Source of the DNA: an uncultured Eubacterium sp.
GTDB taxonomy: Bacteria > Bacillota > Clostridia > Lachnospirales > Lachnospiraceae
Length of the DNA: 22,580 nt
Direction: 5' to 3'
Assembly: GCA_910586045.1 (NCBI GenBank)
Contig: CAJUIH010000055.1
Location: 1-22,580 of the forward strand
Part shown: positions 7,777-16,516 of the stretch, piece by piece
How positions within the stretch are numbered: position 1 is the stretch's first letter
Layout: every line of letters begins with the position of its first letter
The notes under the pieces: generated by a model
The model's input: only the letters and a program-made list of their open reading frames with translations
Database searches by the model: none
Told to the model about the DNA's origin: nothing
Position numbers and translations under genes: made by a program

Positions 7777-8892
7777 TCACATTTCATGGCCGGCGGCATA
7801 GCTTTTTCTTAGCTGTCCGCACGCGCCATTAATGTCGCGCCCAATTTCTCTTCTTATCGTAACATTTATTTTATTTTTTTCAAGAATATTTTGAAAAGCA
7901 AGCGCGGCTTCCCGGTCCGGCTGCTCATACGGCCGTTCCCTGACCGGATTGACCGGAATCAAATTGACATGGCAGTTTTTGTTTTTTAAAAGCCTGCTTA
8001 ACCTTTCCGCGTCGGCCTTTGCATCATTGATGCCGCGAATCAGGCTGTATTCAAATGTAATCCGCCTTCCGGTCTTTGCAAAGTAATCATCGCACGCTTC
8101 GATTACGGCCTGCAGCGGGTATTTTTCGGCCACAGGCATGAGCTTGCGGCGTGCTTCCTGGGAAGCGGCATGCAAAGACAAAGCAAGCGTAATCGAAAGC
8201 CGCGTGTCTGCCAATTCACGGATCCGCGGAATGATCCCGCAGGTGGATACGGTAATATTGCGCTGTCCGATCCGGATTCCGTGATCGTCTGAAAGCATCG
8301 TAAGAAAACGCAGCAGGTTTTCAAAGTTATCCAGCGGCTCGCCCATGCCCATTACGACTACATGCGAGATCCGTTCTCCGATATCCTGGCCGACGCGGTA
8401 CACCTGCTCCAGCATTTCCGAAACATGCAGGTTTCGCACAAGACCGTCGATTGCGGAAGCGCAGAACCTGCATCCCATACGGCAGCCAACCTGAGAGGAT
8501 ATACAGACGCTGTTGCCATGCCGATATTTCATGCGCACACTCTCAATCACATTGCCGTCCGGCAGCGCGAACAGATATTTTTTGGTTCCGTCCAGCCTGG
8601 AATTATGTATCTGCAGCGGACGCAGAACCGTGAGTACCGCGGAATCTTCCAGCCTGCTGCGCAGGGATTTGGATATATTTGTCATCTGTTCAAACGAGGT
8701 AATGTGACGGACATGAAGCCATTCGTAAATCTGTTCTGCGCGGTACGGCTTTTCCCCCATTGCGGACAGAAATTGCCGCAGTTGCCCTAGGGTCATGGAT
8801 TTTAAGTCTGCAGGCGCAGGTGTTTTGGATAATGGATGTGTGTTTGGCTGGTTTTGGTCTGGTTCTTTTTTCATAGGCGCGCTTCTTTCCAT
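7777..8892 (-). CDS. rlmN: Dual-specificity 23S rRNA/tRNA adenosine-C2 methyltransferase
   Basis: RlmN is a radical SAM methyltransferase that makes 2-methyladenosine at 23S rRNA A2503 and, in characterised homologues, tRNA A37. The 371-residue product has the CxxxCxxC cluster motif GCRMGCRFCASA (C137, C141, C144), the N-proximal C130, and the methyl-carrying C358 in the C-terminal GACGQLRKS. All key cysteines are present. The first 30 or so residues are a Pro/Gln/Asn/Lys-rich tail not usual in the family; homologues begin near KSMTLGQLRQF. An internal ATG at 8874 (MKKEPDQ) is an alternative start, but the SD spacing of 8 nt favours 8892. A triplicated SD-like repeat precedes the gene. Confidence 0.96.
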   Translation of the reverse strand: MERSAPMKKEPDQNQPNTHPLSKTPAPADLKSMTLGQLRQFLSAMGEKPYRAEQIYEWLHVRHITSFEQMTNISKSLRSRLEDSAVLTVLRPLQIHNSRLDGTKKYLFALPDGNVIESVRMKYRHGNSVCISSQVGCRMGCRFCASAIDGLVRNLHVSEMLEQVYRVGQDIGERISHVVVMGMGEPLDNFENLLRFLTMLSDDHGIRIGQRNITVSTCGIIPRIRELADTRLSITLALSLHAASQEARRKLMPVAEKYPLQAVIEACDDYFAKTGRRITFEYSLIRGINDAKADAERLSRLLKNKNCHVNLIPVNPVRERPYEQPDREAALAFQNILEKNKINVTIRREIGRDINGACGQLRKSYAAGHEM

Positions 8893-8894
8893 TT

Positions 8895-8930
8895 AAATTT
8901 CCTTCTAAATTTCCTTCTAAATTTCTTTCT
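8895..8930 (-). repeat. Three 12-bp tandem repeats carrying Shine-Dalgarno sequences before rlmN
   Basis: On the minus strand the unit AGAAGGAAATTT occurs twice exactly and once as AGAAAGAAATTT, ending 2 nt before the rlmN ATG. The proximal AGAAGG is 8 nt from the start and is a normal ribosome site; the second lies 20 nt away. The rest of the 124-bp rsmB-rlmN gap is very A/T-rich and contains a small inverted repeat (AATCG, 4 nt, CGATT; 8956-8969). No promoter close to consensus was found there. Confidence 0.8.
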
Positions 8931-9016
8931 ATTGCTCTTCTTTTATTATTTTTTCAATCGTATTCGATTATTATTTTGTATTCTTATCGTACTTTCCTGC
9001 GGTTACCTCTTTTTGC

Positions 9017-10366
9017 TCAGTCCCGCATCCGTTCTTTTTGAAATTGCGCAATATAAAACCCGTCCCCGCCTGTGTCCCCGGGCAGAACCTGCCTGCTGCA
9101 AACCAGTTTTAATTGCGGATGCCCTGCCGCCAGCCACCTGGCGTTCCCCTCGTTTTCTGCCCGCTGGATCGTACAAGTACTGTATAAAAGCTGTCCGCCC
9201 GGTTTTACATAGCGGCATGCCGCCTGGAGTATTTCACGCTGCAGGTTTACCAAATCTTTGATCTTTTCGGGTGTGATCCGGTAGCGGATTTCTTTTTTTC
9301 GCCGCATCACGCCAAGTCCGGAACAAGGCAGGTCGGCGATTACAATATCTGCTTTCTCATACATGGATGCATCCGGGATCCTCGCGTCCCATACCTGCGC
9401 CCGGATATTTGCAGCCCGGCACCGTTTTATATTTTCCTGTAAAAGCCCGATTTTAGATTCGGTCAAATCGCGGGCAATCACTTGCCCGGTTCCGTGCATC
9501 ATCTGCGCTGCCTGGATCGCTTTGCCGCCAGGAGCCGCGCAAAGGTCCAGTACGGTATCGTGCTCTTTTGGACATGCCGTCTGCGCAACGAGCATGGAAC
9601 TTAGATCCTGCACATAAAACAAGCCTTCCTGAAAGCTTGGGATAGCGCCTAGCGTATCGTATCCGGAAATCGCAAGCGCGTACGGCAGTTCGTTTTCTTT
9701 TGTAAAGACCGCATGTACGCCTTCGGATTCCAGACGCAGCCTCAGCTGTTCGGGTGTGATCCGGCTGGTGTCCGGACGTATGGTAAGCGGTGCAGGCGTC
9801 TGGATTGCCTGCAGCATATGCTCCATACGCGCATACGCTTCGCCGCTGTCCGGGCAGGCAAAATAGTCCTCTTTCCACATGCTAAGAATCCATTCCGGGA
9901 TGGAATAGCGGACAGAAAAATAACGGAGCGGGTTCTTTGTCCGGTCCGGCCAGGCTGGCTCGTCTTTTAACCGGCTGGCGGAACGCAGCACGCCGTTGAC
10001 AAAGCCGCTTAACCCGCGAAACCCCTTTTTTTTCACCAGACGGACAGCCTCGTTGCAGGCCGCGGAATCCGGCACGCTGTCCATAAAACGCATCTGGTAA
10101 ATGCCGCTTCGCAAGATGGTGCGGATCACCGGCTTCATGTTCCGCACAGGGACGTTTGAGAAATGATTTAACATATAATCAATAGCGATCTGGTTTTCCA
10201 GCGTCCCTTCGACCACACGGTTGATAAAGGCACGGTCTTTTTTATCCAGATACTGGTATTTGTCCAGTACGCCTGCCACCGCAGTATGACTGTATGCCCC
10301 GTTTTCGGAAATATCCAATAATAATTCCAGGATCAGTTCCCTGCTGTTTACTTTCGCATCCGACAT
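9017..10366 (-). CDS. rsmB: 16S rRNA m5C967 methyltransferase
   Basis: RsmB uses SAM to methylate C967 of 16S rRNA. I start it at the ATG at 10366 because GGAGGG lies 6 nt upstream and the N terminus (MSDAKVNSRELILELLLDI) matches the family. The same frame is open to 10660, but that part only shadows the protease gene. The result is 449 residues. A NusB-like RNA-binding domain (about 5-135) is followed by the Rossmann methyltransferase, with SAM motif LDLCAAPGGK (273-282), DLPCSGLG (C348) and the catalytic TCT (C398). The C terminus has GGDGFYIAQF, normal for the family. It follows the YugP-like gene by 19 bp. Confidence 0.96.
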   Translation of the reverse strand: MSDAKVNSRELILELLLDISENGAYSHTAVAGVLDKYQYLDKKDRAFINRVVEGTLENQIAIDYMLNHFSNVPVRNMKPVIRTILRSGIYQMRFMDSVPDSAACNEAVRLVKKKGFRGLSGFVNGVLRSASRLKDEPAWPDRTKNPLRYFSVRYSIPEWILSMWKEDYFACPDSGEAYARMEHMLQAIQTPAPLTIRPDTSRITPEQLRLRLESEGVHAVFTKENELPYALAISGYDTLGAIPSFQEGLFYVQDLSSMLVAQTACPKEHDTVLDLCAAPGGKAIQAAQMMHGTGQVIARDLTESKIGLLQENIKRCRAANIRAQVWDARIPDASMYEKADIVIADLPCSGLGVMRRKKEIRYRITPEKIKDLVNLQREILQAACRYVKPGGQLLYSTCTIQRAENEGNARWLAAGHPQLKLVCSRQVLPGDTGGDGFYIAQFQKERMRD

Positions 10367-10385
10367 GCCGTTCCCTCCGCTTGTT

Positions 10386-11090
10386 TTAATCCCGTTCTCT
10401 TCCAAACAGCAGCAATAACCGAAGCAACTGTAAAATAGCCGCCGCCGCGCCGGCCACATACGTGAGCGCCGCCGCGCCGAGCACTTTTCTTGTATATGGA
10501 AGTTCCTGTTCACTGAGTATCCCGGTTTCGCCCAGGATACGTACCGCGCGCCTGGACGCGTTAAATTCGACCGGAAGCGTAATAATCTGAAATAATACCG
10601 CCGCCGAAAACAGCAAAATGCCGATCTTGCAAAGCATGCTGCCAGAACCGCCCAATACAATCCCTAAAATAATTAACGGCCAGGATATCGCGGAACCGAA
10701 ATTCGCAGCCGGGACAAGCGCGCTGCGGATCTGCAGCGGGGCATATCCTTTCTGGTGCTGAATCGCATGCCCGCATTCGTGCGCCGCTACGCCGACCGCC
10801 GCCACAGAAGCAGATCCGTAGACAGAATCGGACAAATTCAGCGTCTTATTGCGCGGATCGTAATGGTCGGTCAGGCTGCCGGATACGTGACGGATCGTAA
10901 CGTCCCGTATCCCCGCGCTTAACAGGACGCGCTGCGCGGCCTGCGCCCCGGTCATATTCGTCCGGCTTCGCATACTGGAATATTTCTGAAAGGTCGTTTT
11001 TACCCTTGCCGAAGCGACCATTGACAAAAGTACCCCGATAAGTATAAAAAAATAGGTGGGGTCCCAATAGTATCCAAATCTATAAGGCAT
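10386..11090 (-). CDS. YugP-like membrane zinc metallopeptidase (Zn_peptidase_2)
   Basis: This 234-residue membrane protein belongs to the Zn_peptidase_2 family (B. subtilis YugP). It has an N-terminal membrane helix (about 13-28), the metalloprotease motif HECGH (104-108), and three further hydrophobic segments (about 125-147, 154-173, 205-228). The Glu in LPVEFNASRRA (about 175) is a plausible third zinc ligand. The substrate is unknown in this family. The gene starts 120 bp after fmt with AAAGGAG at good spacing. Its position between fmt and rsmB recurs in many Clostridia. The fold and zinc motif are clear; protease activity is inferred. Confidence 0.9.
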   Translation of the reverse strand: MPYRFGYYWDPTYFFILIGVLLSMVASARVKTTFQKYSSMRSRTNMTGAQAAQRVLLSAGIRDVTIRHVSGSLTDHYDPRNKTLNLSDSVYGSASVAAVGVAAHECGHAIQHQKGYAPLQIRSALVPAANFGSAISWPLIILGIVLGGSGSMLCKIGILLFSAAVLFQIITLPVEFNASRRAVRILGETGILSEQELPYTRKVLGAAALTYVAGAAAAILQLLRLLLLFGRERD

Positions 11091-11189
11091 TGTTCGATTC
11101 TCCTTTCATCTCGTTTCTTGCAGTTTCCGTTCGTTTGTTTCCCGTTACTTAGGATTCCTGTGTGAAAAGCCAATTGTTTGTTTATTGCC

Positions 11190-11242
11190 GCATGCATCTT
11201 TTACTTCATCCTAAATTTTTGCATGCATATTTTCATGCATGC
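11190..11242. repeat. Cluster of three GCATGCAT octamers, two forming an inverted repeat
   Basis: GCATGCAT occurs at 11190-11197 and 11221-11228, and its complement ATGCATGC at 11235-11242. The last two form an 8-bp stem with a 6-nt loop across the final codons of fmt (MHENMHA) and its stop region. No T-tract follows on the minus strand, so it is a poor intrinsic terminator. It may be a coincidence of the Met-His codons or a small mRNA 3' structure. Confidence 0.5.
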
Positions 11243-12167
11243 CAAGCGCCATTCCTTTTTCTACCGGATATCCGCACAGGAAAGCGTCGATGGGCATGCG
11301 CTTTTTCCCTTCCAACTGTACCTCTTTTAGGGAAAGGATGCCCTCCCCGGTCTGCACAAGCAGGCTGTTTTTCTCGCAGGAAACGATCGTCCCCGCTTCC
11401 TTTGGATCACCGCCCGCTAACACCCTGGCCCGCCATATTTTCAATGTTTTCCCACGCAGATGCGTAAACGCACTGGGCCAAGGATCCAGGGCACGGATCA
11501 GGCGTTCGATTTGCACCGCCGGACAGTTCCAGTCAATACGGCCCATCTCTTTTGTAATCATACCGACCTGCGTTGCCAGCGCATCGTCCTGTTTGGCGCG
11601 TACCGCCGTCCCGTTTTCTATTTTTTCGATTGTCTGGACGCACAGCGCGGCGCCTAGCGCGGCAAGTTTATTGAACAAGCTGCCGCCCGTTTCGTCCGCG
11701 GCAAGCGGAATTTGCGCTTTTTCCAGCATATCACCGGTATCAATGCCGCTGTCCATCTGCATAATCGTAACGCCCGCAATATCTTCCCCATTCAGTATGG
11801 CCCATTGAATCGGCGCCGCCCCACGGTATTTGGGCAGCAGGGAAGCATGGACGTTGATACAGCCATATTTGGGCATAGATAAAATGGCTGGCGGCAAAAT
11901 CTGGCCAAACGCGGCTACTACGATCAGTTCCGGTTCGTAGTTTTTTAGATATGCGATACACTCCGGCCTGCGGACACGCTGCGGCTGGTATACTTCTATA
12001 TTATGTGCAAGGGCGGCCTGTTTTACTGCTGGAAACTGGAGTGATTTTCCCCTGCCCTTTGGCTGGTCCGGCTGCGTTACCGCAAGCACGACCTGATGCC
12101 CCGCGCGAACCAGCGCTTCCAGCGTTTCAACGGCAAAATCCGGTGTTCCCATAAAAATAATTTTCAT
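11211..12167 (-). CDS. fmt: Methionyl-tRNA formyltransferase
   Basis: Fmt transfers the formyl group of 10-formyl-THF to Met-tRNAi, allowing bacterial translation initiation. The 318 residues begin with the family N terminus MKIIFMGTPDFAVETLEAL. The catalytic signature GCINVHASLLPKYRGAAPIQ contains N105 and H107, and D143 lies in MDSGIDTGDM. A C-terminal tRNA-binding OB domain (about 208-305) includes IDWNCPAVQIERLIRALDPWP. Length is normal. It follows def by 45 bp; the def-fmt pair is the classic formylation/deformylation couple. The ribosome site AGGGAA is moderate. The last codons carry a GCATGCAT palindrome. Confidence 0.97.
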   Translation of the reverse strand: MKIIFMGTPDFAVETLEALVRAGHQVVLAVTQPDQPKGRGKSLQFPAVKQAALAHNIEVYQPQRVRRPECIAYLKNYEPELIVVAAFGQILPPAILSMPKYGCINVHASLLPKYRGAAPIQWAILNGEDIAGVTIMQMDSGIDTGDMLEKAQIPLAADETGGSLFNKLAALGAALCVQTIEKIENGTAVRAKQDDALATQVGMITKEMGRIDWNCPAVQIERLIRALDPWPSAFTHLRGKTLKIWRARVLAGGDPKEAGTIVSCEKNSLLVQTGEGILSLKEVQLEGKKRMPIDAFLCGYPVEKGMALGMHENMHAKI

Positions 12168-12212
12168 TCGCTTTCCCTGTCTCTTTCTGTTCGTCTGCGT
12201 TTCCGTCTGTGT

Positions 12213-12683
12213 TTAATCCTCATCCATCACCGCTTCGTGGATCGCGCCGATCACTCGTTCCATAAACATATGGCCGTCCAGATGTTCGATTTCATGACAC
12301 AGCGCCCTTGCCAAAAGCTCTTCGCCTTCGACTTCATATTCTGTCATATACTCATCAAACGCGCGCACAATGACATGGTTTGGCCGGACGACCTCGCCGG
12401 CTTTTCCCGGCAGGCTCAAACAAGCCTCGTCGCCGGACTGCTCGCCGTCCTGGTGGATAATCTGCGGGTTTACCAATACAATCGGGCCGTCTCCGATATC
12501 TATGACCGCAATGCGTTTGAGCACGCCGACCTGCGGAGCCGCCAGCCCTACCCCATTCGCTTCATACATCGTATCGAGCATATCTTCCACCAATGTCTGC
12601 AGCATTGGCGTCATCGTTTTTACTTCCTTACATACTTTGCATAAAATCGGATCACCTGCGATCCGGATTTGTCTGATTGCCAT
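12213..12683 (-). CDS. def: Peptide deformylase
   Basis: Def is a metallo-hydrolase that removes N-formyl from nascent proteins. The 156 residues show all three motifs: GVGLAAPQ (44-51), EACLS (86-90, where most homologues have EGCLS) and HEIEHLDG (130-137). C88, H130 and H134 are the metal ligands and E131 is the catalytic base. The Gly-to-Ala change in motif II is seen in several clostridial enzymes and need not impair activity. It starts 83 bp after priA with AAGGAG upstream. The priA-def gap contains an imperfect A/T-rich inverted repeat around 12755-12780 but no T-tract terminator. Confidence 0.97.
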   Translation of the reverse strand: MAIRQIRIAGDPILCKVCKEVKTMTPMLQTLVEDMLDTMYEANGVGLAAPQVGVLKRIAVIDIGDGPIVLVNPQIIHQDGEQSGDEACLSLPGKAGEVVRPNHVIVRAFDEYMTEYEVEGEELLARALCHEIEHLDGHMFMERVIGAIHEAVMDED

Positions 12684-12766
12684 TTTTCTGCCTGCTCCTT
12701 TTTGATTTTATTCTTGCTTTTTCTTACTTTATTCTTTCTGCTCCTGTTACCATATGATATAACATA

Positions 12767-15010
12767 TTAACTGTTCATGGGATTAAAGTCAAACTGAATG
12801 CTGACTTTTTTCCAATTCCGCGTATTTTTCAGCCGTTTTTCCAAAAAATCCTTTACTTTGACTAAAATCCGGTAATCCGGATGCTTCAGATAAAGGACAC
12901 GGCGGTAGACATCCTTGATTTTTGCAACCGCCGCGTCCGCCGGCCCGATAAGCTGGAAATCTGCCCAGGTTTGGCCGGATCCCGCTTTCTTTAGTTCCTC
13001 CCGGATCCATGCCGCAATCTGGTCCATACAGGCAGCCGCTTCGTCTGGATTCTCAGAAGCGGCAAGAATATGCAGCATATTCCATACGGGCGGATAGCGC
13101 ATCAGCCTGCGGTAGAGGATCTCTTCTTCATAAAATGCCCCGTAATCCTGGTCTTTTGCAGCCAGGATGCTGAAATGGTCCGGCTGGTAGGTCTGTATTA
13201 CGGCAATACCGGGCCGCGTTCCGCGCCCCGCCCTGCCCGCGGCCTGCGTAACCAACTGAAACGTCCGTTCCGAACTGCGGTAGTCGCCCGCATTTAAGGA
13301 CAGGTCCGCGGCAAGCACGCCGACTAGCGTGACATTTGGAAAATCATGCCCCTTTACAATCATCTGCGTGCCGATCAAAATGTCTGCTTCCTGTCTGGAA
13401 AACGCGGATAATATCTGCTCATACGAATCCTTGGTGCGCGTCGTATCGTAGTCCATTCTAAGAATGGCTGCTTTGGGGAACCGTTTTGCCGCCACCTCCT
13501 GGATTTTTTGCGTACCGGCCCGAAAGCCTCCGATATAAGAAGAACCGCAGGACGGGCACTGACTTACCATAGGCGTTTCATAGCCGCAGTAATGGCAGAT
13601 CAGCCTGCCGTTTTTATGCTGGCTTAACGATACGTCGCAATGCGGGCAGCGCAGCACGCTTCCGCAGGCGCGGCAGGAAACAAATCCGGCCATGCCCCTG
13701 CGGTTTAAAAACAGCATAACCTGCTCATGCCTTGCAAGCCGCTCTTCTATTAATTCCTGCAGACGCCTGCTTAAAATCGAACGGTTTCCCGCCCGTAATT
13801 CCGCCCGTAAATCAATGATTTCACACGCTGGAAGCGCCTGGCGCATCGCCCGTTTGTCCAGCCGCAGCAGGCGGTACTCTCCGGCTAACGCACGGTAATA
13901 CGAATCCACGGACGGCGTAGCCGAACCAAGCACCAGGCTTGCGCCCGCCATCTGCGCCCGCGCATGGGCGGTTTCCCTGGCATGGTATTTTGGTACGGAC
14001 TCGCTTTTATAGCTGCTTTCATGCTCTTCATCGATAATAATAAACCCAAGATTTGAAAACGGTGTGAACAAAGCGGACCTTGGGCCGATCATAACGTCCA
14101 GTTCCCCGTTTTTTGCCCGCTCAAACTGATCGTAACGCTCCCCCAGCGACAGCCTGGAATGCAGGATCGATACCCGGTCTCCAAAACGCTCGTAAAAACG
14201 CCGCACCGTCTGAAAGGTAAGGGCAATTTCCGGAATCAGCAGAATGCTTTGTCTGCCAGCAGCCGCGGCATGGGCGATCAATTCCATATAGACTTCCGTT
14301 TTCCCGCTTCCGGTCACCCCGTGCAGCAGGTACGTATGGTGCCTGCCCGCCGAAATTTCTTGGGTTATGGAACGGACAATTTCTGCCTGCTTTTGATTTA
14401 AGACAATCGTATACTCTTTTTTTGCGATTTCAGACACAGGGTTTCGGTAATAAGCTTCCCGCGCAACGGTCAAAACCCCCTTATCCTGCATCGTGCGGAT
14501 CACGGAGGGCGCGATGCCCAGATCTTTCGTCAAATGAAAATACGGCTGTGACGGACATTCCAGCAGTTCGGCCAGCAGCTTTTCCTGCGCCGTATAATGC
14601 CTGCGCATGCACGATTCATACAGTTTTTGCGCTTCTTCTTGCGGCAATGTAAGGCAGACCTGTTTTTTTTCTTTCTGCTGTTTGCGGTGTTTGACCGGGA
14701 GAACCGTTTTCAGCGCCTGGTTCATCGTGCCCCCATAGTGCCTGCGGATCCAGGCCGCCAGCGCGATCAACTGCGATTCGATAGCCACGGACTCTTCCGA
14801 TATAGAAATCACAGATTTTAGCTTTGAAACGTCATACGCCGGCTGGCTGGTCAGTTCCACCACATACCCATGCAGCCTGCGGCTGCCGAACGGCACGACC
14901 ACGCGCATTCCCTCCGTCAGGCCGGCCGCCAGTTCCGGCGGTACAAGGTACTGGAACGTCTGATCCACTTTTTCATGGGAAATATCTACGATTACATTTG
15001 CGTACAACAA
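12767..15010 (-). CDS. priA: Primosomal replication restart helicase
   Basis: PriA is a 3'-to-5' superfamily 2 helicase that reloads the replisome at collapsed forks. The start is TTG at 15010, with AAAGGA about 6 nt upstream; a second TTG follows directly. The resulting N terminus LLYANVIVDISHEKVDQTFQY fits the family. In 747 residues: an N-terminal 3'-DNA-end-binding domain (about 1-105), Walker A GVTGSGKT (231-238), DEEH (327-330), eight zinc-binding cysteines (446, 449, 455, 458, 472, 475, 485, 488) inserted in the helicase core, GTQMIVKGHDFPNV, and QAAGRAGR (motif VI). No key residue is missing. It begins 14 bp after murE and is evidently cotranscribed. Confidence 0.97.
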   Translation of the reverse strand: MLYANVIVDISHEKVDQTFQYLVPPELAAGLTEGMRVVVPFGSRRLHGYVVELTSQPAYDVSKLKSVISISEESVAIESQLIALAAWIRRHYGGTMNQALKTVLPVKHRKQQKEKKQVCLTLPQEEAQKLYESCMRRHYTAQEKLLAELLECPSQPYFHLTKDLGIAPSVIRTMQDKGVLTVAREAYYRNPVSEIAKKEYTIVLNQKQAEIVRSITQEISAGRHHTYLLHGVTGSGKTEVYMELIAHAAAAGRQSILLIPEIALTFQTVRRFYERFGDRVSILHSRLSLGERYDQFERAKNGELDVMIGPRSALFTPFSNLGFIIIDEEHESSYKSESVPKYHARETAHARAQMAGASLVLGSATPSVDSYYRALAGEYRLLRLDKRAMRQALPACEIIDLRAELRAGNRSILSRRLQELIEERLARHEQVMLFLNRRGMAGFVSCRACGSVLRCPHCDVSLSQHKNGRLICHYCGYETPMVSQCPSCGSSYIGGFRAGTQKIQEVAAKRFPKAAILRMDYDTTRTKDSYEQILSAFSRQEADILIGTQMIVKGHDFPNVTLVGVLAADLSLNAGDYRSSERTFQLVTQAAGRAGRGTRPGIAVIQTYQPDHFSILAAKDQDYGAFYEEEILYRRLMRYPPVWNMLHILAASENPDEAAACMDQIAAWIREELKKAGSGQTWADFQLIGPADAAVAKIKDVYRRVLYLKHPDYRILVKVKDFLEKRLKNTRNWKKVSIQFDFNPMNS

Positions 15011-15024
15011 TCCGCATCCTTTCT

Positions 15025-16485
15025 TTATTCCGATTCCGCCAAAATTTCCGCGATCAAATCACGCTCATCCATCGGATATTTTACGCCCCGGATTTCCTGG
15101 TAATCCTCATGCCCTTTTCCAGCCAGTACAATCACATCCCCCGGCCGGCCGTTTTTGATCGCATACCGGATCGCTTCCTTGCGGTCGATAATCTCCACAT
15201 AAACGCCGTCCGTCTTTTTAATCCCTGTTTTAATATCGTCTATAATCGCCTGCGGATCCTCGTCCCTTGGATTATCCGACGTAATAATCGTAAGGTCGCT
15301 AAGGCGTCCGGACACCTCTCCCATTTCAAACCGCCGCTGTCTGCTGCGGTTCCCGCCGCAGCCAAACAGACAGACCAGCCTGCCTGGTTCATATTCGCGC
15401 AATGTCGTCAAAAGGCTTTCTAAGCTCATTGCGTTATGTGCATAGTCAATCATCAGGGTAAAGGTATCCGATACCGGGATCATTTCAATCCGCCCTTTGA
15501 CCTGCTCGGTTTTTAGGGCTGTCTGCACCGCTTCCTTAGAAACGTCAAAATGCCTGCAGGCCGCGGCCGCAGCCAGCGCGTTATACACGCTGAAGCGCCC
15601 CGGCTCATCGATTTCCACCTCAAAATCCAGCAGTCCCCGCAGCCCGCAGGACATGCCAAGATAGCCCGGCCTGTGGATCAGCCGCAGGTCCACTGCCCGC
15701 AGGTCGGCGTCTTTTGAAAACCCGAACGATTCAACCGCACACGTATGCCCGTTTAACACCTGCTTTGTATGCGCGTCGTCCGCATTGACAATACCGATTT
15801 TGCACTGGCGAAACAGCATGCTTTTACATGCCAGATATTCTTCAAAGGAAGCATGTTCATTCGGCCCGATATGGTCCGGCTCCAGATTGGTAAAAATACC
15901 GATATCAAACGTAAAACCGCCGACCCGGTGCATTTTCAGCCCCTGAGATGACACCTCCATTACGCAGACATCGCAGCCCGCATCCGCCATTTTGCGGAAA
16001 TACTGCTGGATCAGGTAAGATTCGGGCGTTGTGTTTGCCGCCGGGATTGTTTCCTGGCCGATGATTTCTTCAATCGTACCGATCAGCCCGACTTTATGCC
16101 CCGCACTTTCCAGTATGGACTTTACCATATACGTCGTCGTCGTCTTTCCTTTCGTCCCGGTAATGCCGATCGTTTTTAGCTGCTGCGCCGGATATCCAAA
16201 CCAGGCGGCGGAGAGCACAGCCAGTGCTTTTCTTGTATCGTCCACCCTTAAAACGGCCAGCCCGTCCGGGATTTCTGTATCTTTGCTTACAACGACGGCT
16301 GCGGCTTGTTTTTCGAACGCTTCACGGACACAGGTGTGGCCGTCGAACGATGTGCCTTCGATACATATGAATACACAGCCGGGTACGATTTTTCTGGAAT
16401 CGTAGACTAAGGCTGTAACTTCCAATGCCGTAGTTCCTGCCAATAGGCGGTAGTTTAGGCGCTGTGCCAGTGTTTCTATTGTCAT
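15025..16485 (-). CDS. murE: UDP-MurNAc-L-Ala-D-Glu:meso-DAP ligase
   Basis: MurE adds the third amino acid of the peptidoglycan stem peptide in the cytoplasm, using ATP. The 486 residues show the P-loop GTKGKTT (110-116), the carbamylated-lysine site K221 in EEYLACKSMLF, NLEPDHIGPNEH, and GKGHE (456-460). The DNPR motif (404-407) is the known selectivity signature for meso-diaminopimelate over L-lysine, so the wall is predicted to be DAP-type. The ATG has GGAGGT 8 nt upstream. It is the first gene after a consensus promoter and a short untranslated leader of about 25 nt. Confidence 0.97.
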   Translation of the reverse strand: MTIETLAQRLNYRLLAGTTALEVTALVYDSRKIVPGCVFICIEGTSFDGHTCVREAFEKQAAAVVVSKDTEIPDGLAVLRVDDTRKALAVLSAAWFGYPAQQLKTIGITGTKGKTTTTYMVKSILESAGHKVGLIGTIEEIIGQETIPAANTTPESYLIQQYFRKMADAGCDVCVMEVSSQGLKMHRVGGFTFDIGIFTNLEPDHIGPNEHASFEEYLACKSMLFRQCKIGIVNADDAHTKQVLNGHTCAVESFGFSKDADLRAVDLRLIHRPGYLGMSCGLRGLLDFEVEIDEPGRFSVYNALAAAAACRHFDVSKEAVQTALKTEQVKGRIEMIPVSDTFTLMIDYAHNAMSLESLLTTLREYEPGRLVCLFGCGGNRSRQRRFEMGEVSGRLSDLTIITSDNPRDEDPQAIIDDIKTGIKKTDGVYVEIIDRKEAIRYAIKNGRPGDVIVLAGKGHEDYQEIRGVKYPMDERDLIAEILAESE

Positions 16486-16516
16486 ATATGCATACCTCCG
16501 TAATTTTCATTGTATT

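Noticed and set aside
10367..10660. N-terminal extension of the rsmB frame (98 extra residues rich in Arg, Cys, Phe)
   Set aside because: It lies fully inside the YugP-like protease gene, and the ATG at 10366 has an ideal ribosome site and a family-typical N terminus.
12096..12644. 182-residue open frame on the plus strand
   Set aside because: It is antisense to def and fmt, with no ribosome site or recognisable motif.
12755..12780. A/T-rich inverted repeat between priA and def as a terminator
   Set aside because: The stem is imperfect, weak in GC, and not followed by a T-tract on the minus strand.
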